A stretch of DNA of 64,000 nt from Aporrectodea caliginosa (lineage: Eukaryota; Annelida; Clitellata; Crassiclitellata; Lumbricidae). This document shows positions 35,049-46,955 of this stretch, in pieces. Position 1 is the stretch's first letter. Each line of letters begins with the position of its first letter. The stretch is taken from positions 390,001 through 454,000 of the forward strand of contig JACEVL010006447.1 of NCBI GenBank assembly GCA_020284085.1. Direction: 5' to 3'. The notes under the pieces were generated by a model, which ran no database searches, was not told the origin of the DNA, and worked only from the letters and a program-made list of their open reading frames with translations. A program made the translations under genes and the position numbers.

Positions 35049-36209
35049 ATGTCGACGGAGGAGAAGGAGCAAGAGGCCAATGGCTCGATCCCCTACTACC
35101 TGGATCTAGAGATGAACGTCTTCACGGTGCCAATCAACGGTTACCTATCGAACGTCGTCGTTCTGGTAACAATGGTAACCAACTGCCTCGTCTGCCTCGT
35201 TCTGCTCAAGCGGAACATGCGCAACGCGACGAACGTCATCCTCGTTGCCATGGCGATGTCGACGACCTTGACCGGGATCTGGCCAGTTCCGGGCTACGTC
35301 TACTTCTTCGCGATGGGCGCGCACGTGGAATGGGTTCCATACAGGTGGTGTTTCCTCTACTCCAGTCTCACGGAGCATCTGCCAACCGTGTTCCACACGG
35401 CGTCCATCTGGTTGACGGTAGCACTGGCCGTCCAGAGGTACTTCTACGTCTGCCATTCCCAGAGAGCCAAGCGCTGGTGCACCGTGGCTAACTCGGTCAG
35501 AGCTGCCGTCGTCATCCACGTAGTCGCCGCAGCGCTGCACTTCACCCGGTTCTTTGAGTACCAATATCTTCCGGTTGTCGTTCCTTCGAGGTTGGATCCA
35601 GCTCGAAACGTAACCGGATGTTGCTCGGAGTTCAGTCCGTTCTTTCTGCGCCACCAGAACGTCTACTACAGCGTCTACTACTGTCTGCGCGTCGTTCTAA
35701 TTCATCTGGTTCCCTGCACGGTTCTGGTTCTTCTCAACGCTCTGCTCATCCACACGATGCGCACTGCGCAGGCGCGACGGGAAGTACTGCTCAAGATGAA
35801 CCGGAAGTCAGAGAGTCGCCGCCTGGCGGAGAGTAACTCAACGACGATGATGCTGGTCGCCGTCGTCGGGGTTTTCCTACTCGTGGAATTGCCCATGGCC
35901 GTGCTATTTATACTACTCATCGTCGATAACTCCTTCGAGCTGATGTTGCTCGATCATGGCAAGACGAGCATCGCCTCTCTCTTCATCAATCTCTTCATCC
36001 TACTCAGCTATCCCATCAATTTCTTCATCTACTGCGGAATGAGTCAACAGTTTCGCGCGACCTTCAAGGGGCTTTTCACGAAATCAATTCCATCGTCCAA
36101 CAGCGAGAGATCCGTGATGCTGAGAACCGATGGAGCAGAACGTCAACAAGCGATCGACACAGACAAGAATTGCGCACAGGACGTCGAAACTATTGCTACG
36201 ATCTGCTAA
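35049..36209 (+). CDS. Peptide GPCR, sex-peptide/myoinhibitory-peptide receptor-like
   Basis: An intronless 386-residue rhodopsin-family receptor, complete from ATG to TAA. The N-terminus has an NGS glycosylation site (residue 11). TM1 is about 32-54, TM2 62-90, TM3 103-136, TM4 150-166, TM5 207-236, TM6 265-292, TM7 305-330. Cys101 and Cys191/192 can form the loop-2 disulfide; NVTG at 187 is another glycosylation site. TEHLPTVFHTASIWLTVALAVQRYFYVCH in three parts (TEHLP, FHTASIWLT, QRYFYVCH) matches the TM3 signature I associate with sex-peptide/MIP receptors and their relatives. DRY is replaced by QRY, the TM6 CWxP by VELP, and TM7 ends SYPINFFIY in place of NPxxY, as in that family. It probably binds a neuropeptide at the plasma membrane. 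The ligand is inference; a FMRFamide-receptor-like relative is the main alternative. Confidence 0.9.
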   Translation: MSTEEKEQEANGSIPYYLDLEMNVFTVPINGYLSNVVVLVTMVTNCLVCLVLLKRNMRNATNVILVAMAMSTTLTGIWPVPGYVYFFAMGAHVEWVPYRWCFLYSSLTEHLPTVFHTASIWLTVALAVQRYFYVCHSQRAKRWCTVANSVRAAVVIHVVAAALHFTRFFEYQYLPVVVPSRLDPARNVTGCCSEFSPFFLRHQNVYYSVYYCLRVVLIHLVPCTVLVLLNALLIHTMRTAQARREVLLKMNRKSESRRLAESNSTTMMLVAVVGVFLLVELPMAVLFILLIVDNSFELMLLDHGKTSIASLFINLFILLSYPINFFIYCGMSQQFRATFKGLFTKSIPSSNSERSVMLRTDGAERQQAIDTDKNCAQDVETIATIC

Positions 36210-36394
36210 ACCTAATTGAAACTGTAACTGTAACCAGAGACGGAACTGCGAAATTGTCTGTAGCTATAGGGGACGAAGACCTTGGGTCGCTCTCGATAAA
36301 TCAGAGGCAGATTCGAGTATGTATATGCGTTTATTTTTGCAAAACAGGCTGACACACCGCAACCTGGAACATAAAGACAGAGTACAATACTGTG

Positions 36395-36400
36395 AATAAA
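36395..36400 (+). promoter_or_regulatory. Candidate poly(A) signal of the peptide GPCR
   Basis: AATAAA about 190 bp after the stop codon at 36209. Confidence 0.5.
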
Positions 36401-39400
36401 AATCAAGGGAGTAAACAATGTTGGTTAATAGTAAGCTTTGGGGACTCGATTATTATGTTTGTAAAGGACCCTTGAGACAAAAAGAGATATCTTGAAGTTA
36501 ATGGGTGAATTGGTGAAGAGTTCAGTGTCTCTTGAGATATGCTTGTGTGTAATTAGTTTTAGTTTCATTGATTTATTAAAGAGAATGTTTCCTTTAAAAT
36601 CTCTGTTTAGCTTATCTGAAGCAAATTTCATTTATGTCTTAAGTGCTGAATCGTCTTATCCTCATCTGGCGTTATCCAATTTCAACAAATTTTGTCTTTA
36701 TCTAAACTTAGTCTATTCTTATCTTTAACTTATCTGAACCTCATTCACTGTCATCTTAACATCATTGAATTTGAACTCATCCCACAGGAACATCAACATG
36801 CTTTGTGCACTATGATAAAACGACTCTACAGAGGTCATTGAATTATACTATATCTTAATCTAGGCCTAATCCTTATATAATTTTATCTCATCTCAGTCTT
36901 ATTCCGATCTTATTTCTCTCACACGATCGCATTCTCATTTTCATCTTATCTTCAAATTTATCTTCGTGTCATCTTCACCTCATCCCAATTCATCTTAATA
37001 TCATCTTAATATCATCTTAATCCATTTCGTCAGAGAGAATCGAATAAATGAGATCACAGACTTCTTTAACCGATTCCAGGTACACCTGGTATTGAACATG
37101 ACCTGGTGAACTCGGTTCTACCGACCTCACGCATGAGTGAATTATGCACCCATTCCCCTTTATGCATAAATAGCATAATTGACACGCATTAGTTATTTCC
37201 TAACGAAACCCCTGGACTTAATCTGTCGACTTAGAGGTGCTTCGAGGGACGATGATCATTTTCAACATTAGATTGAAATTTGTTTAGCGCATTAATGAGG
37301 TTATCAAAAGGCGCAAAATAAATGTTTGCAGGCAATCCTGAATCCAAACCTAATAGCATTAGAATTCTGTTCATCTAGTTACCATCATCAGCTTGATGGA
37401 ATTATTTATGGCAATCTGTCTCGGGACCAAAGGATATCATAAATCTCCTCCTTCTACTCCTCGTATTTTTATTCGTATTCCTCCTGATCTCGCTTCACCT
37501 CCTCCTCCTCCTCCGCCTCCTCCTCCTTCTTCTCCTTCTCCTCTTCCTCCTCATTGTTCTTCTCCTCCTCCTCCTGCGGCGGCTGTCATCAACCAGGACT
37601 ATAGCAGTATTGTTTGGAGGATTTAGAAAATTCGTGACGAAACAGGAACAAGACAATGGGATACTAAGATTGAGAACAAAACAAGAACTGCCGAGTAACA
37701 AGACTGAGCACAAGACAGAAACTGCGGAGTCTGGTCATCGAGGCATTGCACTTGTCTTTGACAATTAAGAAACTATTCAGTTATAAATTAAGTCTTATGG
37801 CCGCGATGGACAGGCGCATTTTATGCGTTTCTTAAGTCGTAGCAGATTAATTGGATAGACATTTAGTCTGTTAGTTTAAATTTTATTGTAACTATAACAG
37901 ACTGATAGTGCGTAGAAAACTGACAAGTGCATGTATATTGCACAAAGTACAAAATCAATGCTTCAGTTTATTGCAGTTCTTTGTTGAGTCTGTCTGTGTC
38001 TTGTCTACGTTGGTTGTTGGCACTTTGCAGCTGAGTCAATTTCAAAAACCAAATTATGAAATTATATATTGTGCCAAAGAACTGATGCAAAATGTTACAA
38101 CCTCAAACCAAAAAGATGGCCCCAAAATACACCATCACAAACCCTTAAATAATAGCCCCTCCCAAGACTCTTCTTCTCAAAGGGGTTGAAAACTGCAAAA
38201 TTGTTTTGAAGCCCATGTGACGTCACTGAGGTAAGTCAAGGTAAGATATGGTATGTATACGCGCTCATCCATTACGTTCCTCAATCAACTCTATTTTCCA
38301 GAGACCTGGTTTTGATATGAAAAGCTCTTTCGGATGAATCGCAAATCCAATCACTTTGGCAATACATGTTCCTCCTATAGGACCTGATTAAATTCAAGTC
38401 CAGGACGCTGTCGTACAGAGGATCTTGAACGGTACAATAAAGACCAGTCATCAATTGGTTGCGCTGAGCATTTGTGGGCGAAGGACTTGCTCAAGGTCCC
38501 TACACAGTAACCGTCTCAGATACACAGCCATAGAAAATTAACATCGATTCGTTGGCAGGTCCTGAGTAGGCCCAAGAGAGACAGTAGTCAGACAACTGGT
38601 TGAAACCGGTGCGACTTCTGAAGATGCATGCATCTTGAACAAATCCTGCTTCATCCTCAACGACGTCTTCAAGTGAATGAGCTATGACAGGTTCGTGACG
38701 CCATAGGGATACCTAACAATCACCCACGTAGATAGCCTACGAGTGAGGTTAGGTTCTCATATTCTCTCTTGATTGAAACGATCGAGTCTGATTGAAATGA
38801 TTGAAAAGGTAAACTATAGGCCAGGTAAACTATTATAGGCCAGGTAAACTATAGGCCAGAAATGGACCGATTGCAAATTGGATACAATGATTGAGACCGA
38901 CGACTAAACCTATCATGATGTTAGTCTTTCTGAGTAGCGGTCTGTCTCGACGACATAATGTTGATCAGGTGCCCTGAGTGTCTATACGCGCTTTGTATAA
39001 ACCATTGCAAGTTGATGAAGTGTTTTAACATCGAGTATGTTTATTTCGTCTGAGATGGCTACCCTGTCAATTCAACTCGCCCTTCCTGCACTCCACTGCG
39101 TAGACTTAACACTTCTGTCGACGTTTTGAAGTCGCCGAAGAGACATTTTGAAAAACAACGACTAACTAGAACTGTGTATAATACACGATGCTTGAAAACA
39201 AAACAACGATGATTACTAATTTGTCAGACTGCACTCGGTTCCTGATCGTTCCTTGAATTCGTGTTGACACACAAACTCGTCTCGGTTGAAAACAATGGCT
39301 GATATTTGGGCTAGAAACGTCGTAATGAGATGAGACGTGATCTCTTCAGGTGAAGATGGTCTGGCATAAAATTATGAAGATTCGGGGACTGGTTTTGAAG

Positions 39401-39666
39401 AAGGTGCGCTTCGCAGACGGCGTCGCAATCTGATGCAGAACGCACCGGGGAGTCGTAACGCGTAGACTTCGAATTGAGTCTCATTCGAAGTATGCCGTTC
39501 TTGAAAAGAGCGCAGAGTCAAAACGACGCCAAAGAACAAGGTAGGACTTAAACCGTAGATTCGAAACATAGCACTATTATAGGTGCTATGTAATGTAATC
39601 TTGACCTCTCGGATTCTGACCTGGTATCGAAACTTGCGATCTGGTAGCAAATTGAGTAGAGCGCTG
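36401..39666. other. Intergenic sequence, no gene recognised
   Basis: TCATCTTA-rich at 36640-37030. CCTCCT-rich at 37440-37580 (poly-Pro/Arg ORFs are artefacts). The ORF at 37908-38189 has no recognisable domain. 38800-38865 repeats AGGTAAACTATAGGCC three times. Confidence 0.45.
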
Positions 39667-39902
39667 GACATAATCGCCCAGGACATAATCCACCGGACAT
39701 AATCCACCGGACATAATCCACCGGACATAATCCACCGGACATAATCCACCGGACATAATCCACCGGACATAATCCACCGGACATAATCCACCGGACATAA
39801 TCCACCGGACATAATCCACCGGACATAATCCACCGGACATAATCCACCGGACATAATCCACCGGACATAATCCACCGGACATAATCCACCGGACATAATC
39901 CT
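39667..39902. repeat. 14-bp tandem array, 15 identical units plus in-register edge copies
   Basis: GGACATAATCCACC repeats without error from 39681 to 39890. A variant unit lies at 39667 and a partial one at 39891, both in register. The three-fold 42-bp period keeps all frames open, producing spurious repetitive ORFs. Confidence 0.97.
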
Positions 39903-40178
39903 GCAGGCTGGGATATAATCACCCCAACCTCAGCCAAGTAAGATGGATAAACTTATACATTATTATCCAATAACGTCTTAGCCCATAAGAATATTTTTTA
40001 TTCCACTAGAAAAGTTTATTAAAATAGTTGGCCCAAATTTGTCCAGAATTGTTACAAGCAACGGCAACGTAACAATTAGCCTAAGAGAACAATAAATGTG
40101 TCACTTAGCTGTAATGTCCATGTTGGGCACAACATTTTTAAATGTGCCCAAGTCCGCGCCGCGTATCCTCGATGAATT

Positions 40179-41038
40179 CAGTGATATTTTCGTTAACGAA
40201 AACTAAAATTAGAAGTAAAAATAAAGGATTTCGTTAACGAAAATTATAAGTAAAAGTAGGAATTATTTTGGCTTCAAAAACGAAATTAAGAATTAAATTA
40301 TTAATTATTTGTAGAACTAAAATTATGAATGAAATTAGGAATTATTTTCAGAAGTAAAATCATTTTACTTCTTGTGGCCCTTAAGTTGAGATGAAGCACA
40401 GGGTGAAACATAAGTCTAACAATGTAGCAAATATACCAGCGTCGCTAAAGGTCTCGAAAATAGGAGATTACTTGTAAACATCAAAGCAGTTTTACCTGCA
40501 GAAATTTAGTTTCATGTTGAGAAATTTAAAGTCACAAACAACATCAACATTGTGCAGCAGCAGCAACCAAGACTGTAACAACTCAGATGGATCGTTATTT
40601 GGCAGACATAAATGAGAATGATACTATGAATCCTCTTGCTTCCTGGAAGGAAAGGCAAACTTCGTACAGCAAAATTGCACCATTGCAATCTTTTGTCGGC
40701 TCCAGCCTCACATGCCTTTGTGGACAGAATTTTTTTATGTGGAATCTTGACTGATGGACGAAGAAATCGCATGAAAAATCTCTGAAAATGAGAGTGTTCT
40801 TGAAATTTAACAAAGATATCTAATACGTATATGTAGTAACATTAAAATACTTTTTACTGCAGAGAAATTAATAATTATTTGGAAAACTAAAATAAGAAGT
40901 AAAATTAATTGAGAACTAAAATAGGAATGATAAGTAAAATTATTGGCGAAGTAAAATTAGAATTAGAAGTAAAATTCAAGGACACAGAACTGAATTAAAA
41001 CTGAATTAAGAATTATTTTGAGAAGTAAAATATCACTG
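40179..41038 (+). mobile_element. hAT element remnant, 860 bp, with transposase fragment
   Basis: CAGTGATATTTTCG at the left and AAAATATCACTG at the right are inverted. The flanks GATGAATT (40171-40178) and GATGGATT (41039-41046) match at 7 of 8 positions. The arms are AAAATTAGAAGTAA-rich. Between about 40580 and 40790 the + strand reads QMDRYLADINENDTMNPLAS, then APASHAFVDRIFLCGILTD and GRRNRMKNL, a decayed hAT C-terminal domain. Confidence 0.85.
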
Positions 41039-41281
41039 GATGGATTTCGTTTCATCTCACTGATCGTACCATCTCGCCGACCATTCGCTTATTGTCAGTT
41101 TAGGCTTTTAAAGGGAGTGACATTAACAAGACTTAAGTTAAGACCTAAACGACATTAACAAGTCTTATCTTTATAACTTAATGAGTGATAAAGACGTAAC
41201 GATACGGAAACAGAGACAGGAAAAAGGAAAGAGATTCAGAGAGACGTAAATAGAGAGAGAGAGAAGAGAAAGAGAAAGAGA

Positions 41282-41345
<64 letters not shown>

Positions 41346-42195
41346 AGACAAAGCAAGAACGAGAGACAAAGACACAAAGACACAAATCAAGACAGCCTTT
41401 ATTTAGACGAGGACCGGATACTGCGAAACGAATGAAGTCAACTTTTAATTGCGATCGATCAACTATAATCAAATCATTCAATCAATCGATTAATTGTCTG
41501 TCAATTCCAAGTTGATCGATCTTTCCTTCGTCATTTGGAGTTTCGGAGTTTGTGAATGATCATTGATCCGGAACGAATTAAAAAGAGAATCCGTTTAACT
41601 CTGGAGCCGCATCATGGCATCTTCACGTCTACCTCTGTCTCAGCTGCAGCCTCAGACACCGATACGATTGGCTGGGTATTTTGAGCAATGGTCCTCCCAA
41701 AGTGACTGTTACACGGGTTGTAATTTCGTTGGAGTTGTTCTCATCACCAGTCATTGCCGTGTTTAGCATAACTTATTCGTTGTCGTAACAGACATAGTGA
41801 ATGACTGAAAGAATGAAGGAATGAATGAATGACTGAATGAATACCTGGGTGAATGATTTCATGAATGAAGGATTGAAGGAACGAACGAACGAACGAATGA
41901 CGATGGATTAATCGATTAGGAATTGAGAGATCATTAGGCTAATCGGTTGATTTAATTATTTGATTAGTTAATCTATCGCATAAAGATGTTGACCGTGTAT
42001 CGACGATAGACCAGAAACTATGTAGATCGATCAATTAATCCACTGATCACTGAATAATTGACTGACTTTCGATCGATTGATAGACTAATCGATTTACTGA
42101 TTGATTGAACGAATCAAAGAATTCATTTAAATTAAAAGCATTCGAAATTAACTCTAAAAAGTTTTAGTAAAGTTATTGAACATCTGCTACAATGA
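41039..42195. other. Upstream of the otopetrin gene
   Basis: (GA)n at 41245-41342; GAATGAATGAAC-type repeats at 41815-41900; ATCGATTA-rich to 42110. No clear core promoter is visible. Confidence 0.5.
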
Positions 42196-42222
42196 GTCGA
42201 TGATGATTCATTGAATCGACGA

Positions 42223-42437
42223 ATGTTGTGCACTGTAGAGATGCAGAGACAGTCAAGTGACAACAGTTCAGTGTTCAAGGACAACGAAGAAAAGGGGGAC
42301 CTGAAGATGACGGGCTTCAAGACCAGCCTCACTCTGGTCGTCAACGAAGACCCGAACGAAACAACCCGTCGACAGAAGAAGAAACCCACAGGGCAAGAAC
42401 TCTCGTCGAATTCTAACGAGGCAATCGTATCTAAGGG
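42223..42437 (+). CDS. OTOP: Otopetrin exon 1 (cytoplasmic N-terminus)
   Basis: ATG at 42223 (or 42241) opens a polar, Lys/Ser-rich segment without hydrophobic helix. The frame is closed upstream by a stop at 42193. The donor GG|GTCATG is weak but gives the exact phase needed by exon 2, forming SKG-TDYSKLL. Because otopetrin N-termini vary, family identity rests on the splice phase and position. Confidence 0.6.
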
Positions 42438-42639
42438 GTCATGATGACGGTCTTGGCAATGCAATCGCACACTGAATTTAAAAAAAAAATAAAAAACTTC
42501 CTCTTAGGGGCCTAAACATCTTTTCTTGATTGCTCCTCTTCCCATGTCCTTATTAGGATTAAGCTGGTTCCACGACAAAGTTTTTTTCCTGGCTGGTAGA
42601 AATCTCTATGAATGAAGATTATGATTACGATAAGATTAT

Positions 42640-42815
42640 GATTATAATCGTCATCGTCATCGTCGTTGTCATCGTCATCGTCATCGTCATCATCATCATC
42701 ATCGTCATCATCATCGTCATCATCATCATCATCATCGTCGTCATCATCATCATCATCATCGTCATCATCATCATCGTCGTCGTCGTCGTCGTCATCATCA
42801 TCATCATCATCACAG
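42640..42815. repeat. ATC/GTC simple repeat in otopetrin intron 1
   Basis: Interrupted (CATCGT)n/(CAT)n tract. Confidence 0.95.
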
Positions 42816-43329
42816 TAATTAATACATTTAGTAACTTCCTTATCGTCTATGACATGTTAATGCACAAAACATTATTGATGGCGCATAGAAACCAAGCCGT
42901 TATCCAGAAGACCAGTCCACTTATACAGAGAGGCAAACACCTATTATTTTCTATAAACTCTTTGACATTGTAACTGATTGCGGTGTGCCAATTAGAGTTG
43001 TCTTTCTCAATAAACGAATATAATTATAGAGGCAGACTCTGGTGGATTCTTTCCCTTATCCAATTGCCTCTACACTTTCAAACACTATCCTCCGTAGTCG
43101 GCAACCTTTTAACATACCTGACCTCTTATAACCTGCTTGACCATTCAACCTTGAGCCGATACTGACCATACTTGCCTGACCAATTTCATTTTACGGTTGA
43201 GCGCCTATGATTGAGCTGATGCCCACGGTTAAGTTTTACAATACATTTAAAAATTCGATAATGACGAGAGTCTGATATCTTTTCGGATGTTAGGATGGAT
43301 TTCTTTCAATGGTTTCTTTTGTCCTCTAG

Positions 43330-43447
43330 AACGGACTATTCCAAGTTGCTGAGCAGTTTGTATGGAATCGCATTGATTCTGATCGGATTCCTCTTTCCAG
43401 TGATCGAAGCACTGAGCGACAAATGGCTTCAGTTAGCATACACTACG
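43330..43447 (+). CDS. OTOP: Otopetrin exon 2 (TM1)
   Basis: After the TCCTCTAG acceptor it encodes TDYSKLLSSLYGIALILIGF and LFPVIEALSDKWLQLAYTT, the first TM segment. The donor is ACG|GTCAGT, phase 0. Confidence 0.85.
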
Positions 43448-43737
43448 GTCAGTATGCAAGTCGGTACTTGTTCGATTTTAGTCAGAATTCAACACTATTA
43501 GACACGGTATGCAGCAACTTATTAAAATCACAAAAAGTTGGGATTCAACACGGTCACTATGCGGCTACTTTCATGAGCTTCCTCACTGGCATTACTATCA
43601 TCGTCGTCGTTGTCGTCGTCATCGTCATAATCATCATCATCACATAATTGTTATCACAATCATCGCCATTCGTCATAATCATCATGTAATCTATCATTAC
43701 TGATTGTCATCATCATTTTCATGGTTGTCAACGTGGT

Positions 43738-43905
<168 letters not shown>

Positions 43906-43934
43906 CGTGATAATGATGTGACTATTGCTACCAG

Positions 43935-44475
43935 GCGTTCTCCGTCTACATATACAGCGTAGCAACGATTTTCCTCATCTACCTACAAGTCCACCTGCTG
44001 CGTTCCCATCATCACGAGCATCATGCCGCAGCCAAGGACTCCACTCCTCCTCCTCCTCTTTCTCCTCCTCCGATAATAACGATGACCACAGCAGAGGGAG
44101 ACACCGTGCCTTCCCCAATCACCCCACCTGAATCCAACGACCCACACAGAACCAAACAAAAGAAACACCACAATAGCACGGCCAGCGAAAGCGACCCGCC
44201 CCACACGGAAGCAACGAAACAGCGGCGACACCTGGCGAAACATCGGAACCTGTCGGCCATGGTCCGCTACAGCAGCACGACGAACCTGAATCCGAGGGCA
44301 GCGGAGGGCCAGGAATTTGGGGCGAACGCCATGGAATCACCGTCACAATTGGCTGATTTGGAACAGTTCGGAGAGAAGGTGGAAGAGGAGTTTGAGGTCT
44401 GGATTGATATGTCGAAACTGGGAAACATCTTCAGTCATGAAGGATCGAGTTTCTACCTGCGCCTGGGATCGCTCT
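43935..44475 (+). CDS. OTOP: Otopetrin exon 3 (TM2, long loop, start of TM3)
   Basis: TM2 is AFSVYIYSVATIFLIYLQVH. It is followed by SHHHEHH, a Pro-rich stretch (STPPPPLSPPP) and a polar loop of about 125 residues. The exon ends with GSSFYLRLGSL, the start of TM3. The donor T|GTAAGT is phase 1. An ORF starting at 44082 inside this exon is not a separate gene. Confidence 0.92.
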
Positions 44476-44689
44476 GTAAGTTCACCTCCAACCAATCCAA
44501 ACGTATTATTGTCATTGTACTTATCTGTTTAACGACACTGTGTCAAAACGAAAGATGATTAGTGTCGCTCTCTTCCTTAATCCAGGCTTCTGACTGGCAC
44601 CAACAGAGAAGGCCTTTTCGGGCAGTGGCGGAGTTCTTAGTGTCATTCATTCGTATATAGGCCTATATACACGAACATCGTGCGAAAAT

Positions 44690-44725
44690 TTATGATCTTC
44701 ATCCTTTTCATCCAGCGCTCGTGCA
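44690..44725 (+). repeat. Left fragment of interspersed repeat hosting the nest
   Basis: Ends GCGCTCGTGCA, the left target duplication of the hAT element. It continues beyond that element at 47072. Confidence 0.6.
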
Positions 44726-45071
44726 CAGGGGTTAAAGTGGGTGGGAACGCGTGGGAACGGCGTTCCCACTGCTCTCGAAATTCTTTGATTGCGTTCCCAC
44801 TGCTCACAATGCAATGGAACCCTGGGAACGCATGCGTTCCAGTAAAATTCTTCTTCGGAACGTCCGCTCGCGGCGCTCGGTAACGACACCTGAGTCAGAA
44901 TTCTCACCCTTCTATAAATAGGCTAACTATTCCAGCGTAGTGTGTCCACAGTCCGCTTGTTTAGGCCCCTAAACATCCCTCGCAGGACTTGATTAACGAC
45001 CGAATTAAATCGGAAGTCATTGGTTGAAATTGCTGTTCGGCCCCACCGTTTCTAGCCCCACCAGGCCGCAA

Positions 45072-45151
45072 CGGTTCTAGCCCCACCAGGCGCCCGCTAC
45101 TGTGCCAGGCTAGCCTAGTAGCGGGTGCACATGCCTGGTGGGCTAGAACCG
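45072..45151. repeat. Imperfect long hairpin inside the hAT element
   Basis: CGGTTCTAGCCCCACCAGGC at the left pairs with GCCTGGTGGGCTAGAACCG at the right, with inner CCCGCTACT/AGTAGCGGG also pairing. An extra direct copy of TTCTAGCCCCACCAGG precedes it. Confidence 0.8.
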
Positions 45152-45439
45152 TCGTTTGCGCGTCGCGTGTTAATCTCTTTCTTTTGGGTTTGGTTCTCCA
45201 CGTGTGAACAACCAGATATGAATAGATTCAATAGATTGAAATTTAGGTGTTGAATAGGTGAGGGACTAAGACCGTAGACGGCAGATAATTACCAGTTTTA
45301 AAGTTCAATAAGAATTAAAAGGTATTTATTGCCAAGAAAGGCAAGCAATGACGACCATCCTGTGCAATCAACAAGCCTCCGAAATCAAAATGTTGGATTG
45401 GCACTGCGGGCTGAGATTCATGCACACAACTTGAAAACG

Positions 45440-45905
45440 AGGTCAGTTTTACTACGCACTGGTGGACGGCATGGCAGAGACTGCTGGCAGATTCGGAGAA
45501 GGATCTCTGTAGTTCGTTCGATTGTGTCTCTTGGCCAAATGATCTTGCACCTGAGCATGGCGAAAGAGAACTTGCACATTTATGTGGCAAGTTCTTTCTT
45601 CAATATACTGAGGTCAAGCAAGGTAATTGAGATTTTAAGATAGTAGAGGTGGCCAGTTTTCCGATCATTTCCAAGAGTTGCTGAATCGAGTACATGCCTT
45701 ACCAGTAAACACGGCGGAGTGTGAAAGAGGGTTCAGTCAAATAAATATAGTCTGCGCTTCACTTAGATCACAGCTGTTACAAAAAATTTCTCATCACTCA
45801 TGTGTATTTCAGTGAATGGTCCCCGTCTGGAAATTTGGAAGCCACTGCCATATATAAAATCATGGTTGGCTAGCCATCGACGTAATGCTACTAATAGAAC
45901 CTGCT
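45440..45905 (+). pseudogene. hAT transposase remnant
   Basis: Frames read WPNDLAPEHGERELAHLCG, then LPVNTAECERGFSQINIV and SLRSQLL, then SVNGPRLEIWKPL and IKSWLASHR. This is the C-terminal dimerisation region of a hAT transposase (ERGFS). Stops and frameshifts separate the pieces, and the N-terminal zinc finger and catalytic region are not recognisable, so it is inactive. Confidence 0.85.
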
Positions 45906-45989
45906 TGAAGCGTAGGCCTACTCCTGCTTCTAAATAAAATACAAATTTTGAATCTCTATAGTGTCTTTTATGATTGTATTTAGTAAGTT

Positions 45990-46344
45990 GGGTGATTCCA
46001 CGTCAATTCAACCAACATGATTTACATGAAATTTGACCCACTTGTTGGGTTTATACATGTCTGATATGCCAGACATTTTTTGTAACCAGAGCATAGCCAG
46101 AGCAATCATACAAGCCACCAGTGCAGGAGCGGTTTATGCCCCAAATAAATTCTCGGCAGGGCAAAAATTCTGGCAGGGTAACGACCAGGGCAAAGGCTTT
46201 TTTACCAGGGCATTTGCCCTTCCATGCCCTGGTGTCGAGCCGCCACTGCTGATATGGCCCAACAAGTGGGCCAAATTTCACGTAAATCTGAGTCGGTCAT
46301 GTCAATCATAGTTGCAAATTTCGTTATATGACACCGGATCACCC
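45990..46344. mobile_element. Long-TIR MITE nested in the hAT element
   Basis: GGGTGATTCC at the left and GGATCACCC at the right begin arms of about 65-90 bp. Inner matches are TGAAATTTGACCCACTTG at the left against CAAGTGGGCCAAATTTCA at the right. AGTT flanks both ends. It is interrupted by the element at 46069-46248. Confidence 0.8.
46069..46248. mobile_element. hAT-like insertion inside the nested MITE
   Basis: CTGATATG is duplicated exactly at 46061-46068 and 46249-46256. The right end GTCGAGCCGCCACTG is a typical hAT terminus; the left end (CCAGACATT) is a poor match to it. Removing the 180 bp restores the loop of the surrounding palindrome. Confidence 0.7.
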
Positions 46345-46859
46345 AGTTAAGTTTTTGAACCTGTAAGGTCCCTGTTTGTTGTTGATCAGGTGGTTCACCA
46401 TTCAGACTGTTCAGTCAAGATTTCTTTCTGTCATCATTGATTCATTGACTGAAACAAATTTCTTTCAGTTTTCTTTCTAAATTTATCTGACTGCATGATA
46501 TAAAAAGATAACATTATTAGGATTTGGTATACTAGCTTGTGTCTGTGGATCTTTAAAATTTACAATCAGAAGGATAACCTGCAATATTTCTTGTTTATTG
46601 CATATCACTTACTGAATCAGAAGTCCTTGGTATTTGTTGTTAGAATGTTGTGACTGCATTTTTGTGACTGCAACTATTCAGTTATTGAGTTGAGGCATTA
46701 GTTTTGCTTTGTGAAATTATTGCATTTATTCTGGTAGTTACATTGAGGGCCAGCATGCAAGTTTTTTCATGTGTAATGCCCATCATAGACTGAATTGAAA
46801 TGCCTCTGCTTTTTTCTAGTAGAATTTTGTAGCTGCTTAAAATTTAATACCATTACTTA

Positions 46860-46955
46860 TTAAGTTTTATATATATATATAACATTACTTATTAAGTTAT
46901 ATATATATATATATATCTATATAACATTACTTATTAAGTTATATATATATATAAT
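46860..46955. repeat. Three TATATA / AACATTACTTATTAAGTT units in the hAT right arm
   Basis: AACATTACTTATTAAGTT alternates with TA runs, also present in the copy at 63.4 kb. Confidence 0.85.

Noticed and set aside
35145..35654. 169-codon ORF on the - strand opposite the peptide GPCR
   Set aside because: Shadow of the real gene; no domain is recognisable and the opposite frame has clear TM segments and motifs.
39667..39902. Possible CRISPR-like or regulatory repeat array
   Set aside because: Units are contiguous without spacers, and the organism is a eukaryote.
39372..39937. Repetitive ORFs encoding SGGLCPVDYVRWIM
   Set aside because: The 14-bp array keeps all frames open (42-bp super-period). 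No start context, no flanking coding evidence.
44082..44558. Separate 158-codon gene
   Set aside because: It is the loop part of otopetrin exon 3 plus unspliced intron.
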